NCBI GenBank assembly: GCA_947497905.1
Contig: CANMIH010000003.1
Location: 1 to 64,000, forward strand
From: an uncultured Pelagimonas sp.
GTDB lineage: Bacteria > Pseudomonadota > Alphaproteobacteria > Rhodobacterales > Rhodobacteraceae
DNA: 64,000 nucleotides
Direction of reading: 5' to 3'
Shown here: positions 18,159 through 25,367 of the stretch, in pieces
Layout of the letters: each line of letters begins with the position of its first letter
Position numbering within the stretch: position 1 is the first letter of the stretch
Notes under the pieces: model-generated
Seen by the model: the letters and a program-made list of their open reading frames with translations, nothing else
Told to the model about the DNA's origin: nothing
The model's database searches: none
Made by a program: the position numbers and the translations under genes

Positions 18159-18452
18159 ATGGCTAAAGCTCAACCAATTACTATCGGAGAAATGCACTTT
18201 CGTAAGAAGGGCGATGCTCTTGTTCACCTCAAGGAAATGTTAAACAAATATAACTTGGAAGAGCAAGTTTCTGAGGAGCTGGATGACACATTCTTGCGTA
18301 ACGCACTGACTCGCCACCCCAAAGCACAAGAAAAGATTGGTGTGGGTGTAAAGCATTTTTTTGTCCGTCGGTCCGATCATGGCACACGTTGCTTTTGGGT
18401 TCGAAGATACGACGATTCTGTTATTAGCTTTTCTTATAAAAATTGCGTTTGA
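18159..18452 (+). CDS. DUF3223-like small protein, third gene of the Hachiman operon
   Basis: 97 residues with the DUF3223/DCL-type pattern: an F-x-K-K-GDALVHLKEML helix, then DTFLRNALTRHPKAQEKIG, then CFWVRRYDDSVISFSYKNC. Plant relatives (DCL, the C-terminus of RNA polymerase V) act in RNA metabolism; bacterial members have no known function. AAAGGAGGAG stands 8 bases before ATG 18159, a much stronger ribosome site than those of hamA or hamB. The gap to hamB is 27 bp, so co-transcription is likely. It could be an accessory or regulator of the defence operon, or an unrelated passenger. Confidence 0.7.
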   Translation: MAKAQPITIGEMHFRKKGDALVHLKEMLNKYNLEEQVSEELDDTFLRNALTRHPKAQEKIGVGVKHFFVRRSDHGTRCFWVRRYDDSVISFSYKNCV

Positions 18453-18500
18453 CACCAAAGTGACACCTCATGGTATGATATATGAGGTCACCTGATGGAC

Positions 18501-18926
18501 TTAAGTAGTGCTATGATCGGTATGTGTCGGCTTGTGCTCCGTTTCAGGATTGCTATTTTGTTGTGCCGCTAACGGCATTCGGTGGAGTGCTCGCCAGTAT
18601 AAGCACTCTCTTAGCAACCGATCATTTTCGTTTAAAAGGTCGCTTAAAGAATTCCGAAACTCAGAAAACTCTTGCCTCTCGATTTCAAGCTGTGTGGCCG
18701 CGGCTTTCAAGGCCTTCTTAGCCTTCATCGTTTTTGTGGGACTAACCCAACGAAACCAGAGCATTTTGACGTATTCACCTACAATGGCTCGAGTTGCAGT
18801 AAGTGCAAGCCAAACAATAGCTGCTACGATTGCTGGAGCAAGGAAGGGGTGTTGAGACCAACTATCAGAAATGCTCTCAACTAACCCCGGGAGGTAAAAT
18901 TCGGCGGCTTCTACTAACTGTTTCAT
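18501..18926 (-). CDS. Single-pass membrane protein with coiled coil, unknown
   Basis: 141 residues: one clear membrane segment (PAIVAAIVWLALTATRAIVG, about 31-50), then a basic stretch and a long predicted coiled coil (KKALKAAATQLEIERQEF through LNENDRLLREC), then a polar Pro/His/Thr tail. AAAGG precedes ATG 18926. It converges on the DUF3223 gene. No family is recognised. Small membrane proteins next to defence operons sometimes act as immunity or effector parts, but nothing here shows that. Confidence 0.55.
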   Translation of the reverse strand: MKQLVEAAEFYLPGLVESISDSWSQHPFLAPAIVAAIVWLALTATRAIVGEYVKMLWFRWVSPTKTMKAKKALKAAATQLEIERQEFSEFRNSLSDLLNENDRLLRECLYWRALHRMPLAAQQNSNPETEHKPTHTDHSTT

Positions 18927-19074
18927 CGACCTTTCTGCGCTCCGATTTTAAGTCGTGAGTGTTTTTACGCGATGCCTCAGATATAGCTTGAGCCTCGATT
19001 TCGATCAATGCCAAAAATTCACTTAAGCTACTGTTTTTGCTTGATTTTAGTCCATCCCCTTTGTCATTTTCCAT
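18877..19074 (-). CDS. Small hydrophilic ORF upstream of the membrane protein
   Basis: 65 residues, helical and Lys/Ser-rich (SLSEFLALIEIEAQAISEAS). It overlaps the next gene by 50 bp in another frame. A purine-rich GAGAGAA lies ahead of the ATG. No family is recognised. It may be real and coupled to the downstream gene, but the evidence is thin. Confidence 0.35.
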   Translation of the reverse strand: MENDKGDGLKSSKNSSLSEFLALIEIEAQAISEASRKNTHDLKSERRKVDETVSRSRRILPPGVS

Positions 19075-19229
19075 CTTTTAATTCTCTCTTTTTGTTTGTG
19101 CCTTTTTACAATTTTTGTCTAGTCCGCATCGCCCGTGGCACAGGTACTTCCGAAGCAGAATAGATCTCTGTGAGTGATCCGACAGTTGGAGTTTTGCGAC
19201 CAAACGGAACCAACGCGACTATTCCGATC

Positions 19230-19268
19230 AACGGTTTGTTTCAGAACAGTATGCTGAACCAAACCGTT
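19230..19268. repeat. 15-bp inverted repeat in the non-coding stretch 19075-19454
   Basis: AACGGTTTGTTTCAG (19230-19244) and CTGAACCAAACCGTT (19254-19268) pair at 14 of 15 positions around a 9-base loop. It lies in a 380-bp gap with no gene. There is no T-tract after either arm, so it is not an obvious terminator; an operator or a transfer/replication site is possible. Confidence 0.6.
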
Positions 19269-19336
19269 GTTACTGGCCATCAAAGGCAAACACTACGAGT
19301 TTGTCTAGCCTTCTAGCCCTTTCCGCAGACAGAAAC

Positions 19337-19377
19337 TTCCAGAGATTTCCATCCTACCAGATATTCCAGAGTTTTCC
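19337..19377 (+). repeat. Two 14-bp direct repeats, 27 bp apart
   Basis: TTCCAGAGATTTCC (19337-19350) and TTCCAGAGTTTTCC (19364-19377) differ at one base. Both lie 80-120 bases before the small gene at 19455, so they could be binding sites for its product. Confidence 0.5.
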
Positions 19378-19454
19378 AAAAATTTCGTGTTGCCTAAAGC
19401 TCTTGAATAGTGTCTTCTTCGGCAAATTTCTACCTTACCCTTTGAGTGACCCGC

Positions 19455-19757
19455 ATGCCAAAACTTCAAGCTAGAATTCCTGCCGATCTAAACACCGAAA
19501 TTGTGCGCATTCAGATTGTTACCGATAAGAACAAAGGGAAAACACTCCAGTACTTGGTGAATCTGGCGGTAACCGAGCCTACGTTTGAAAAGCTTGATTT
19601 TGGCATTTCGGAAGACGTTAACTGCACTCTTCAGATGTCTGATGCGGAGTACGCAAAGACTTCAGAATACAGAATCCTTCACGGTTTAGGCACTAAGGTA
19701 TCATTTTTTCGGGACGTTCTTGCGCGAGGAGTATCCATCCACAAGTCGCAGCAATGA
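19455..19757 (+). CDS. Small hypothetical protein, possibly DNA-binding
   Basis: 100 residues from ATG 19455. The beginning (MPKLQARIPADLNTEIVRIQ) has the short-strand-then-helix look of ribbon-helix-helix proteins (KLQARIPADL, then a helix, then GKTLQYLVNLAV), but the fit is loose. Two direct repeats and an inverted repeat lie just upstream and could be its operators. It stands alone, with large non-coding gaps on both sides. Confidence 0.5.
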   Translation: MPKLQARIPADLNTEIVRIQIVTDKNKGKTLQYLVNLAVTEPTFEKLDFGISEDVNCTLQMSDAEYAKTSEYRILHGLGTKVSFFRDVLARGVSIHKSQQ

Positions 19758-20363
19758 AAATTGTTGTTCCGGGTATTCGTGTAACTAAACTCTTGATGAC
19801 CCAAGATGTGGCCGCCTCCAACCATTCGCTGCGATCCCTGCGGCCACCTTACAGCACTAAGTCGTGCTGCAAGATGTGTGTGGTAGTACCACTCGATCTT
19901 GAAAAGGGGGCTGCTGCGCTCCCCCGTTTTATCCCCCAAAGCTGATGGCCGAGATTGGCATTGAGCCAGTCGCGACCATGCAAACATATCGGTGTTTGAT
20001 CCCTCGCAGGTGAGATTTCACTCTCCCTGCACCCATCGACCTAGGAACGTTCCTGCCCCTTAGAACCCAGATCAACCGTCCGCCGATTGAATGCCGCCAG
20101 CTTGTCAAAGCTGAACCCGACAAAGCGACTGCGCGTTTGATCTGCAATCAGGGAGATTGTCCTCTCCCCAATACCCCATGACAACTAGGACTGCCGTCCC
20201 CGCGCGGTTCAAAGGGTGGGTCCTCGCCATGCTCGGTTCGCTGCGCTGCACCTGCGCGTGGCTCTGGTCCTGCCTAAGGCACCCTTGATCCTTGCACCCC
20301 AGCTCCTCGGCGGAAGCCAGACGGTTGCATGCGCAACCCGTCAGATAACAGAGGAGAAAAGAC
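19758..20363. other. 606-bp gene-free stretch before ardA
   Basis: I find no convincing coding region on either strand. The right part (about 20190-20310) is GC-richer than the rest of the element. A short perfect hairpin GGTTGC-ATGC-GCAACC lies at 20323-20338 just before the ardA ribosome site. Such long leaders are common ahead of antirestriction genes on mobile elements and may hold a promoter active on entering single-stranded DNA, or a transfer origin; neither is demonstrated. Confidence 0.45.
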
Positions 20364-20870
20364 ATGCCGCAACTACACGCACAACCATACGACCTAGACG
20401 CCATCGGATTTTATTTTGAAAGCTTTGAGGAGTATCAAACCATCTCCAAGCGGCACATGAATGCCCATTGGGAGCCTGTCGAAGAATACGAAATCCAGTT
20501 CATCGATGGTGATGACATCGACTGTGCCTTGGCTAAGGCATGGGGCATTAGTCAGGCGAACATCGGAGGATACTTTAAAGCCTGTGAGGACTGGGAAGAT
20601 TACCAAAAGAAGATTTTCATCATCGCTGTCGGTGAAATCGGGCACCGTTTCGATCCCGAGGATGTCCACCCAGAAGAATTTGATGTGGATCTGTACCACG
20701 TGGACAACATGAGGGAGTTGGCCGAGCAGATGGTCGATGAAGGCTTGCTCGGAGAAATCCCTGAACATCTGGAACGCTATATCGACATGGAGGCTATCGC
20801 CCGCGATCTGGCGCATGACTACACAAAAACCGAGATCGCAGGCGAGACGTTGATTTATAGAGCTGGCTAA
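20364..20870 (+). CDS. ArdA-like antirestriction protein
   Basis: 168 residues, extremely acidic. The sequence has the ArdA style: EEYEIQFIDGD near residue 42, a central DLYHVDNMRELAEQMVDEGL and a C-terminal RYIDMEAIARDLAHDY block that resembles the family's closing motif. ArdA proteins mimic bent DNA and block type I restriction enzymes, helping mobile elements enter new hosts. GAGGAG lies about 10 bases upstream of the ATG. The usual first domain looks shorter than in classical ArdA, so it may be a divergent member. Confidence 0.72.
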   Translation: MPQLHAQPYDLDAIGFYFESFEEYQTISKRHMNAHWEPVEEYEIQFIDGDDIDCALAKAWGISQANIGGYFKACEDWEDYQKKIFIIAVGEIGHRFDPEDVHPEEFDVDLYHVDNMRELAEQMVDEGLLGEIPEHLERYIDMEAIARDLAHDYTKTEIAGETLIYRAG

Positions 20871-20892
20871 AAGCCTAGGCTGCACAGCAAGT

Positions 20893-21069
20893 TTAGTGAA
20901 CCGGATGGAGAAATGGCGTAACGCACCCTTTGAGCGCCAAGACAATCACAATCAAGCTGGCCACGTGATATGCCCACCCCTCTCCAAGCAACATATTGCA
21001 GATCAAAAGGCCAAAAAATAGCCCGACGCTGCTACCCACAACGTAGAAAGTTGCTTCTTCCATCGTCAT
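20893..21069 (-). CDS. 58-residue two-helix membrane protein
   Basis: Found by reading the minus strand: ATG at 21069 with GTGGAGGG 8 bases upstream, 58 residues and TAA. The protein has two hydrophobic helices (FYVVGSSVGLFFGLLICNML and VASLIVIVLALKGCV) separated by a short polar turn GEGWAYH. It converges on ardA. The strong ribosome site and clean hydrophobic pattern support a real gene; the function is unknown. Confidence 0.6.
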   Translation of the reverse strand: MTMEEATFYVVGSSVGLFFGLLICNMLLGEGWAYHVASLIVIVLALKGCVTPFLHPVH

Positions 21070-21143
21070 GCGTTGCCCTCCACATGACTGCGTGTTTTAG
21101 TTTTAAGAAAGAGCATTGAAACCTCGTTTGAGCGATGGCCGTT

Positions 21144-21278
21144 CAAAAGGGGTCCCTTTTGTTAAGCATAGCACATCAGCCCCATCGGAGTCCGTCATCA
21201 CTGTTTTCCACAGTTTTTTTGATGGAGTCTTGCTGCTCAGAACCAATCTCACCGCCGCTTTCAAAGGGACCCCTTTTG
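21144..21278. repeat. Paired inverted repeats flanking ~100 bp, next to a serine recombinase
   Basis: Site 1, CAAAAGGGGTCCCTTTTG (21144-21161), has perfect 8-bp arms around GT. Site 2, CAAAGGGACCCCTTTTG (21262-21278), is the reverse complement of site 1 apart from one missing A. Each is a dyad around a 2-bp core, and the two sites face each other across exactly 100 bp. This is the geometry of small serine-recombinase crossover sites. Site 2 ends 18 bases before the recombinase start codon. Confidence 0.65.
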
Positions 21279-21295
21279 CAAAGAGGAAAATCGCC

Positions 21296-21934
21296 ATGTT
21301 TGGAGATTGTTTTGACGACCAAACCCCGCACAATCAGGGGATGGGAACGACGAAAAAAGCAGGCAAGAAGGTTGGTTATGTCCGTGTGTCAGACAAGGAT
21401 CAAACCGAAGCGCTCCAAGTTGATGCGCTTCGGGCCGAAGGGTGCAAAAAGATTTTTAAAGATCATGGTGTGTCAGGGGGCAAGGTTGATCGTCCTGCTT
21501 TGAATGCGCTGATGGGTGAACTTAAGGCGGGCGACACACTCACTGTTTGGAAACTTGATCGACTGGGGCGATCAACGATCCATCTGTTACAAATCCTCAG
21601 TGATCTGCAAGAACGGGGCGTCGAGTTCCATGCCATAACGCAAGGTATAGACACACGAACAGCTGTGGGGCGTATGATCTATGGGCAACTTGCTGTGTTT
21701 GCTGAGTATGAGCGCAACTTGATTTCAGAGCGCACCAAAGCAGGCATGGCGGCTGCAAAAGCGAGAGGTGTGCATGTTGGTCGCCCACGTCTATCGAAGA
21801 CAATGAAAACTGCCCTTGATGAGTTGGAGCAACTGGAAGTCACATACAGTGCCTCTGATGAAGAAATAGAGCACGGCGTCCAACAGGGCAGCTCGATTAT
21901 ATTGACGCAAGATAGGGCAAAGACAAAGCACTAG
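21296..21934 (+). CDS. Small serine recombinase (resolvase/invertase type)
   Basis: 212 residues from ATG 21296, with GAGG 10 bases upstream. The catalytic domain reads VGYVRVSDKDQTEALQVDAL (catalytic Ser in the RVS block), then VSGGKVDRPALNAL, WKLDRLGRS with the conserved Arg pair, and YERNLISERTKAGMAAAKARG leading into the DNA-binding arm. The C-terminal ~45 residues lack the usual SRxTxYR helix-turn-helix, which is odd and may mean altered site recognition. Invertases and resolvases act on dyad sites of about 26 bp; paired inverted repeats stand immediately upstream. The frame is open back to 21116, through the repeats, but no ribosome site supports a longer product. Confidence 0.85.
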   Translation: MFGDCFDDQTPHNQGMGTTKKAGKKVGYVRVSDKDQTEALQVDALRAEGCKKIFKDHGVSGGKVDRPALNALMGELKAGDTLTVWKLDRLGRSTIHLLQILSDLQERGVEFHAITQGIDTRTAVGRMIYGQLAVFAEYERNLISERTKAGMAAAKARGVHVGRPRLSKTMKTALDELEQLEVTYSASDEEIEHGVQQGSSIILTQDRAKTKH

Positions 21935-22048
21935 CGCTGAGGCATTTCAGCTTAAAGATGACTTGAATTTCGTATGTACTCTGCCAAAGTCCCCACGGTT
22001 GATTTTTGACAACCTATTTCAATCTGTATTTTTCGGACTAGTGCCATC

Positions 22049-23563
22049 ATGCAATTTCAAGATTTACCAAGGGGCATTCCGGGATCTCCTGCGAGTCAAG
22101 ATAGCGCGCCGCGTGCTTTGTGGGTTGATCCAGAAACCATCAAAGCAAACCAAGGGTGGCGCTATGATAAAGACAAGGTGTTTCTGGGCGCTCTCGACAA
22201 CCAACTGGTTGGTCTCAAGGATGATCGTCACCTTTTGACCATTGCTGGCTCACGGGCTGGGAAAGGCATCTCTGCCATTGTACCTAACCTGTTGCTCTAT
22301 ACGGGATCTGTTCTAGTCATCGATCCTAAAGGCGAGAACGCTCGTTTGACAGCAGAGCGACGGGGGCAAGGTCGAGGTGTTCCCATCGGCGGCTTAGGTC
22401 AAGATGTATATGTCATTGATCCCTTTGGTGTGTCGGGTGTCGCAGACGACTATCTGGCGGGCTTTAACCCTTTGGCCGACCTGAACCCATTTGCCGATGA
22501 CTTCATTGATGAATGTGATGCGATTGCCGATGCCTTGGTTGTCCAAGAAGGTGATGGTGATAACGCTTATTTTTATGACGTGGCACGTCTGGTTCTGCGC
22601 GGATACATCGCATGGGTCGTGGGACATGCTGATATTGCTGACAAATCCCTCAATGAGGTGAAGCGTCTACTATATTTGCCGCGTAAAGCTGGTGAAACTT
22701 TCGAAGACAACCCAACTCATTTTGATGTGAACGACCCAAGGATGACCTTCAATCAGTTGATTGGTCTCATGATGTTGGACACCCGATTTATCCATGGAAT
22801 TCCTTACGAAGCCGCATCAACGCTACGATCCATGGGAGATCGCGAATTCGGCAGCGTCATGTCGACCATTCGTAACCAGATCGGCTTCATATCATCTCCG
22901 CCAATGGCACGAACACTGTCTGATCATGGACGTACACCCAACCTGCTGGCGTGGAAGCAAGGGCAACAATCGGTCTATCTCTGTCTACCAGCTGGCCGGA
23001 TGCACCGTCACTTTCGTTTGTTCCGCCTGTTTATCAACCGCCTCTTGAACGCCATAGAGGCAGATGAGAAGAAACCTGACACACCCGCGCTGATGATCTT
23101 GGATGAGATGCATGTTCTGGGTCATATGAAATCGTTAGAAACTGCCGCTGGATTGATTGCAGGGTTCGGTGTGCGGATCTGGTCGTTCTTTCAGGATATG
23201 TCTCAACTCAAGTCCATCTACGGCGAGCGATGGGAAACCTTTTTGGGGAACGCGTCGATTTTTCAAAGCTTTGGTTTGAAAGATCTTGGAACGCTCAAGT
23301 ACGTTTCGGAGCGCCTTGGGCAGTCATCCATGCTCAAGATATCCCAAAGCGAACAAAGCACCTCGCAGGCCGCCTCAGGCTTCACGGGGCAATCAAAGAG
23401 CATTGAGGCAGCACCTTTGTTGGCACCTGATGAGGTAGCGGCATGCTTTTCTCGTCAGTCCAATAATCAACTGATTATCTATTCAGGTGTCAGCGGAATT
23501 TTCCTGCAACGCGTATCTTTTCTCGATCCGATTTTTGACAACGTGAGACTAACCAATGAATGA
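22049..23563 (+). CDS. VirD4/TraG-type coupling protein without membrane domain
   Basis: 504 residues with Walker A GSRAGKG (67-73), IDPKGEN in the next strand, and Walker B MILDEMHVLG near residue 350, typical of type IV coupling ATPases that feed relaxase-bound DNA to a conjugation channel. There is no hydrophobic N-terminal segment at all: Walker A is reached by residue 67. Classical VirD4 proteins have two membrane helices there. The next gene overlaps by 8 bp and encodes a protein with two membrane segments, which might supply the anchor. Confidence 0.85.
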   Translation: MQFQDLPRGIPGSPASQDSAPRALWVDPETIKANQGWRYDKDKVFLGALDNQLVGLKDDRHLLTIAGSRAGKGISAIVPNLLLYTGSVLVIDPKGENARLTAERRGQGRGVPIGGLGQDVYVIDPFGVSGVADDYLAGFNPLADLNPFADDFIDECDAIADALVVQEGDGDNAYFYDVARLVLRGYIAWVVGHADIADKSLNEVKRLLYLPRKAGETFEDNPTHFDVNDPRMTFNQLIGLMMLDTRFIHGIPYEAASTLRSMGDREFGSVMSTIRNQIGFISSPPMARTLSDHGRTPNLLAWKQGQQSVYLCLPAGRMHRHFRLFRLFINRLLNAIEADEKKPDTPALMILDEMHVLGHMKSLETAAGLIAGFGVRIWSFFQDMSQLKSIYGERWETFLGNASIFQSFGLKDLGTLKYVSERLGQSSMLKISQSEQSTSQAASGFTGQSKSIEAAPLLAPDEVAACFSRQSNNQLIIYSGVSGIFLQRVSFLDPIFDNVRLTNE

Positions 23564-24308
23564 TTTGAAGAGCACAATCATGAGGTTCTTGAAGTACCTT
23601 TTGTCTGATCCAAAACCGAAAACTCCGCCTGCTTCCACAGCAAAAGAATCCAATGAGGAACAAAGCTCTAAACCTGCCCCCACATTTGGGAGTGACGCTG
23701 TTGTACCAGTCCGCAAATCTCCTGTTGGCACTCGACTGTTAGATCATAGCAATGACCAAGCCATTATGACCGTTCAAACGGCTATTCGTTTTTGGTGTTG
23801 GGCTGCTCCAGCGTTATGCATGTCCACAATCATTGTCACGTTGCCCATTGGGATATTTTCTGGCGTTCAAAATTCGTTGGATAGATATGGGCAAGCGAAC
23901 GTGTTTCTTGGTGCTAACATTTTTTGGGGATGCTTTATTGCCCTGGCAACAAGCGCAAGCCTCACATACATGGCTTACACTTCAACACGCCCAAACGTGC
24001 GCGTTGAAGTGACTAAAGACATGGTAAAGTTCGGTTCTTACAACTTTGACCGAAAGTTTGCGAGCGGCCTACGCTCCGGTTACTCTAGCGGAGAAACCGA
24101 ACTCAAAACCAGCATTGTCCAGCCGAAATTTGGAGTTGCCGCTTTGAGGTTTGGTTACGGCCCTTGGGGTGAGGATTTGAAATATATGGTAGATGCTCAC
24201 TATGTGGATGACATCTGCATTTGGATGAACCTCATCATTGATTCAGTTGGTGCCCCTGAACCGAAAGAAAACGATGCCCAAGAAGGACGTAAGGTCGAAC
24301 TGCTTTAA
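23556..24308 (+). CDS. Two-helix membrane protein coupled to the T4CP gene
   Basis: 250 residues: a polar Pro/Ser-rich N-terminus (to about 70), two membrane segments (WCWAAPALCMSTIIVTLPIG and VFLGANIFWGCFIALATSA, about 76-135), and a ~110-residue soluble C-terminal domain. No family is recognised. The start lies within the coupling-protein gene (8-bp overlap), so translation is coupled. A role as membrane adaptor for the anchorless coupling protein is inferred from context. Confidence 0.65.
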   Translation: MNDLKSTIMRFLKYLLSDPKPKTPPASTAKESNEEQSSKPAPTFGSDAVVPVRKSPVGTRLLDHSNDQAIMTVQTAIRFWCWAAPALCMSTIIVTLPIGIFSGVQNSLDRYGQANVFLGANIFWGCFIALATSASLTYMAYTSTRPNVRVEVTKDMVKFGSYNFDRKFASGLRSGYSSGETELKTSIVQPKFGVAALRFGYGPWGEDLKYMVDAHYVDDICIWMNLIIDSVGAPEPKENDAQEGRKVELL

Positions 24309-24940
24309 TCTCGTTCTTGCTCTTTAGATTTGTAGGCTTCGTTTGAGTGAGCAGCCGCCTCATTGAACGATGCCTGCAAATCCTCTGGTGTCCCACGCGG
24401 GCGATTATAAGGGCCATCTGCGTCTGGTGCATCAAAGCCCACCGATTTCGGTGTAGGAGTCTCCCCGCGATCTTTGTAATGCCGGTTCACTTCTGGGTCG
24501 TTGGTGGTCTGAAACGGTGTAGAGCCATCGCTTTGCATCATCTGATCGAAGGTGTTTTCTTCGACTTGGGGAGATTTAGCTTCCTGAAGTGCTGCAAGTT
24601 CTTCATCCGTCACGGGGACTTCGCCACGTGCGATGCTTTCATTGTCTTGCAGTTCATTGCCCGTCAGAGAAGTAAAGACTGTATTCTCGGGAAGGTTGTT
24701 CAGATACTCAGAACGTTGCTCTTCGGGGGTGAGTTCAGGCTGTGGATCAGGTTCGTTTTCTTGAACAATGACATCTACGGTCATGTGTACAACCTTTACA
24801 CCACCGGCGGCTGTGGGTGTTGGGCCACTGGATTGTGCCCGAATCTGTCCCGGAGGGGCATATCCCTTATCTATGGCGTCCTTTGGCTTGAGTTTAGGTG
24901 AGGTGTTATCCCGTGAGTGATCATCGCTATTGTCTGACAC
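24305..24940 (-). CDS. Acidic, probably disordered hypothetical protein
   Basis: 211 residues rich in Glu, Asp, Pro, Asn and Thr, with little hydrophobic core apart from VKVVHMTVDVIV near residue 48. It converges on the membrane-protein gene with a 4-bp overlap of ends. It may be part of the mobilization region; nothing identifies a function. Confidence 0.5.
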   Translation of the reverse strand: MSDNSDDHSRDNTSPKLKPKDAIDKGYAPPGQIRAQSSGPTPTAAGGVKVVHMTVDVIVQENEPDPQPELTPEEQRSEYLNNLPENTVFTSLTGNELQDNESIARGEVPVTDEELAALQEAKSPQVEENTFDQMMQSDGSTPFQTTNDPEVNRHYKDRGETPTPKSVGFDAPDADGPYNRPRGTPEDLQASFNEAAAHSNEAYKSKEQERD

Positions 24941-24984
24941 TGTTGTAGAGCTCCTGCTGTGGAGTATGCTTTGAGGAAATTAAG

Positions 24985-25311
24985 TCAAAAATCTGCTAAT
25001 TGTTCAGGCGTTGCTTTTCCGCACCATGGAGGTCTAGATAATCCAGATTTTTCACGCTGGATGAAGTTAAAGTAGATAGCATTTTGATAAGCTTGATGAA
25101 TAGTGCCGTGTTCAGGGGTGCGAACCTGATCGACTCCTTCGAAAAACTCTTTGACGTTACCCTTCAGCTCACTCTCCATCCAGTCGATATATGCCCACGA
25201 AACACGAGGTAAGATTACGAGAACATCTTTATTGAAAATTCCTTTGACGTATCTACCAATTTCTTCATCTGGATCTTCATCAAAATGTTGGTACCAAGTC
25301 TCATAATTCAT
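24985..25311 (-). CDS. Hypothetical protein in the mobilization region
   Basis: 108 residues, aromatic-rich (ETWYQHFDEDPDEEIG, VSWAYIDWMESELKG, YQNAIYFNFIQREKSG). The composition suggests a folded alpha/beta domain. It lies between the relaxase gene and the acidic protein on the same strand. No family is recognised. Confidence 0.5.
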   Translation of the reverse strand: MNYETWYQHFDEDPDEEIGRYVKGIFNKDVLVILPRVSWAYIDWMESELKGNVKEFFEGVDQVRTPEHGTIHQAYQNAIYFNFIQREKSGLSRPPWCGKATPEQLADF

Positions 25312-25367
25312 ACCTGATTATACTCGAAAAACGCCCACAAATCAACTTATTGGTGTGATCGTTCTCT

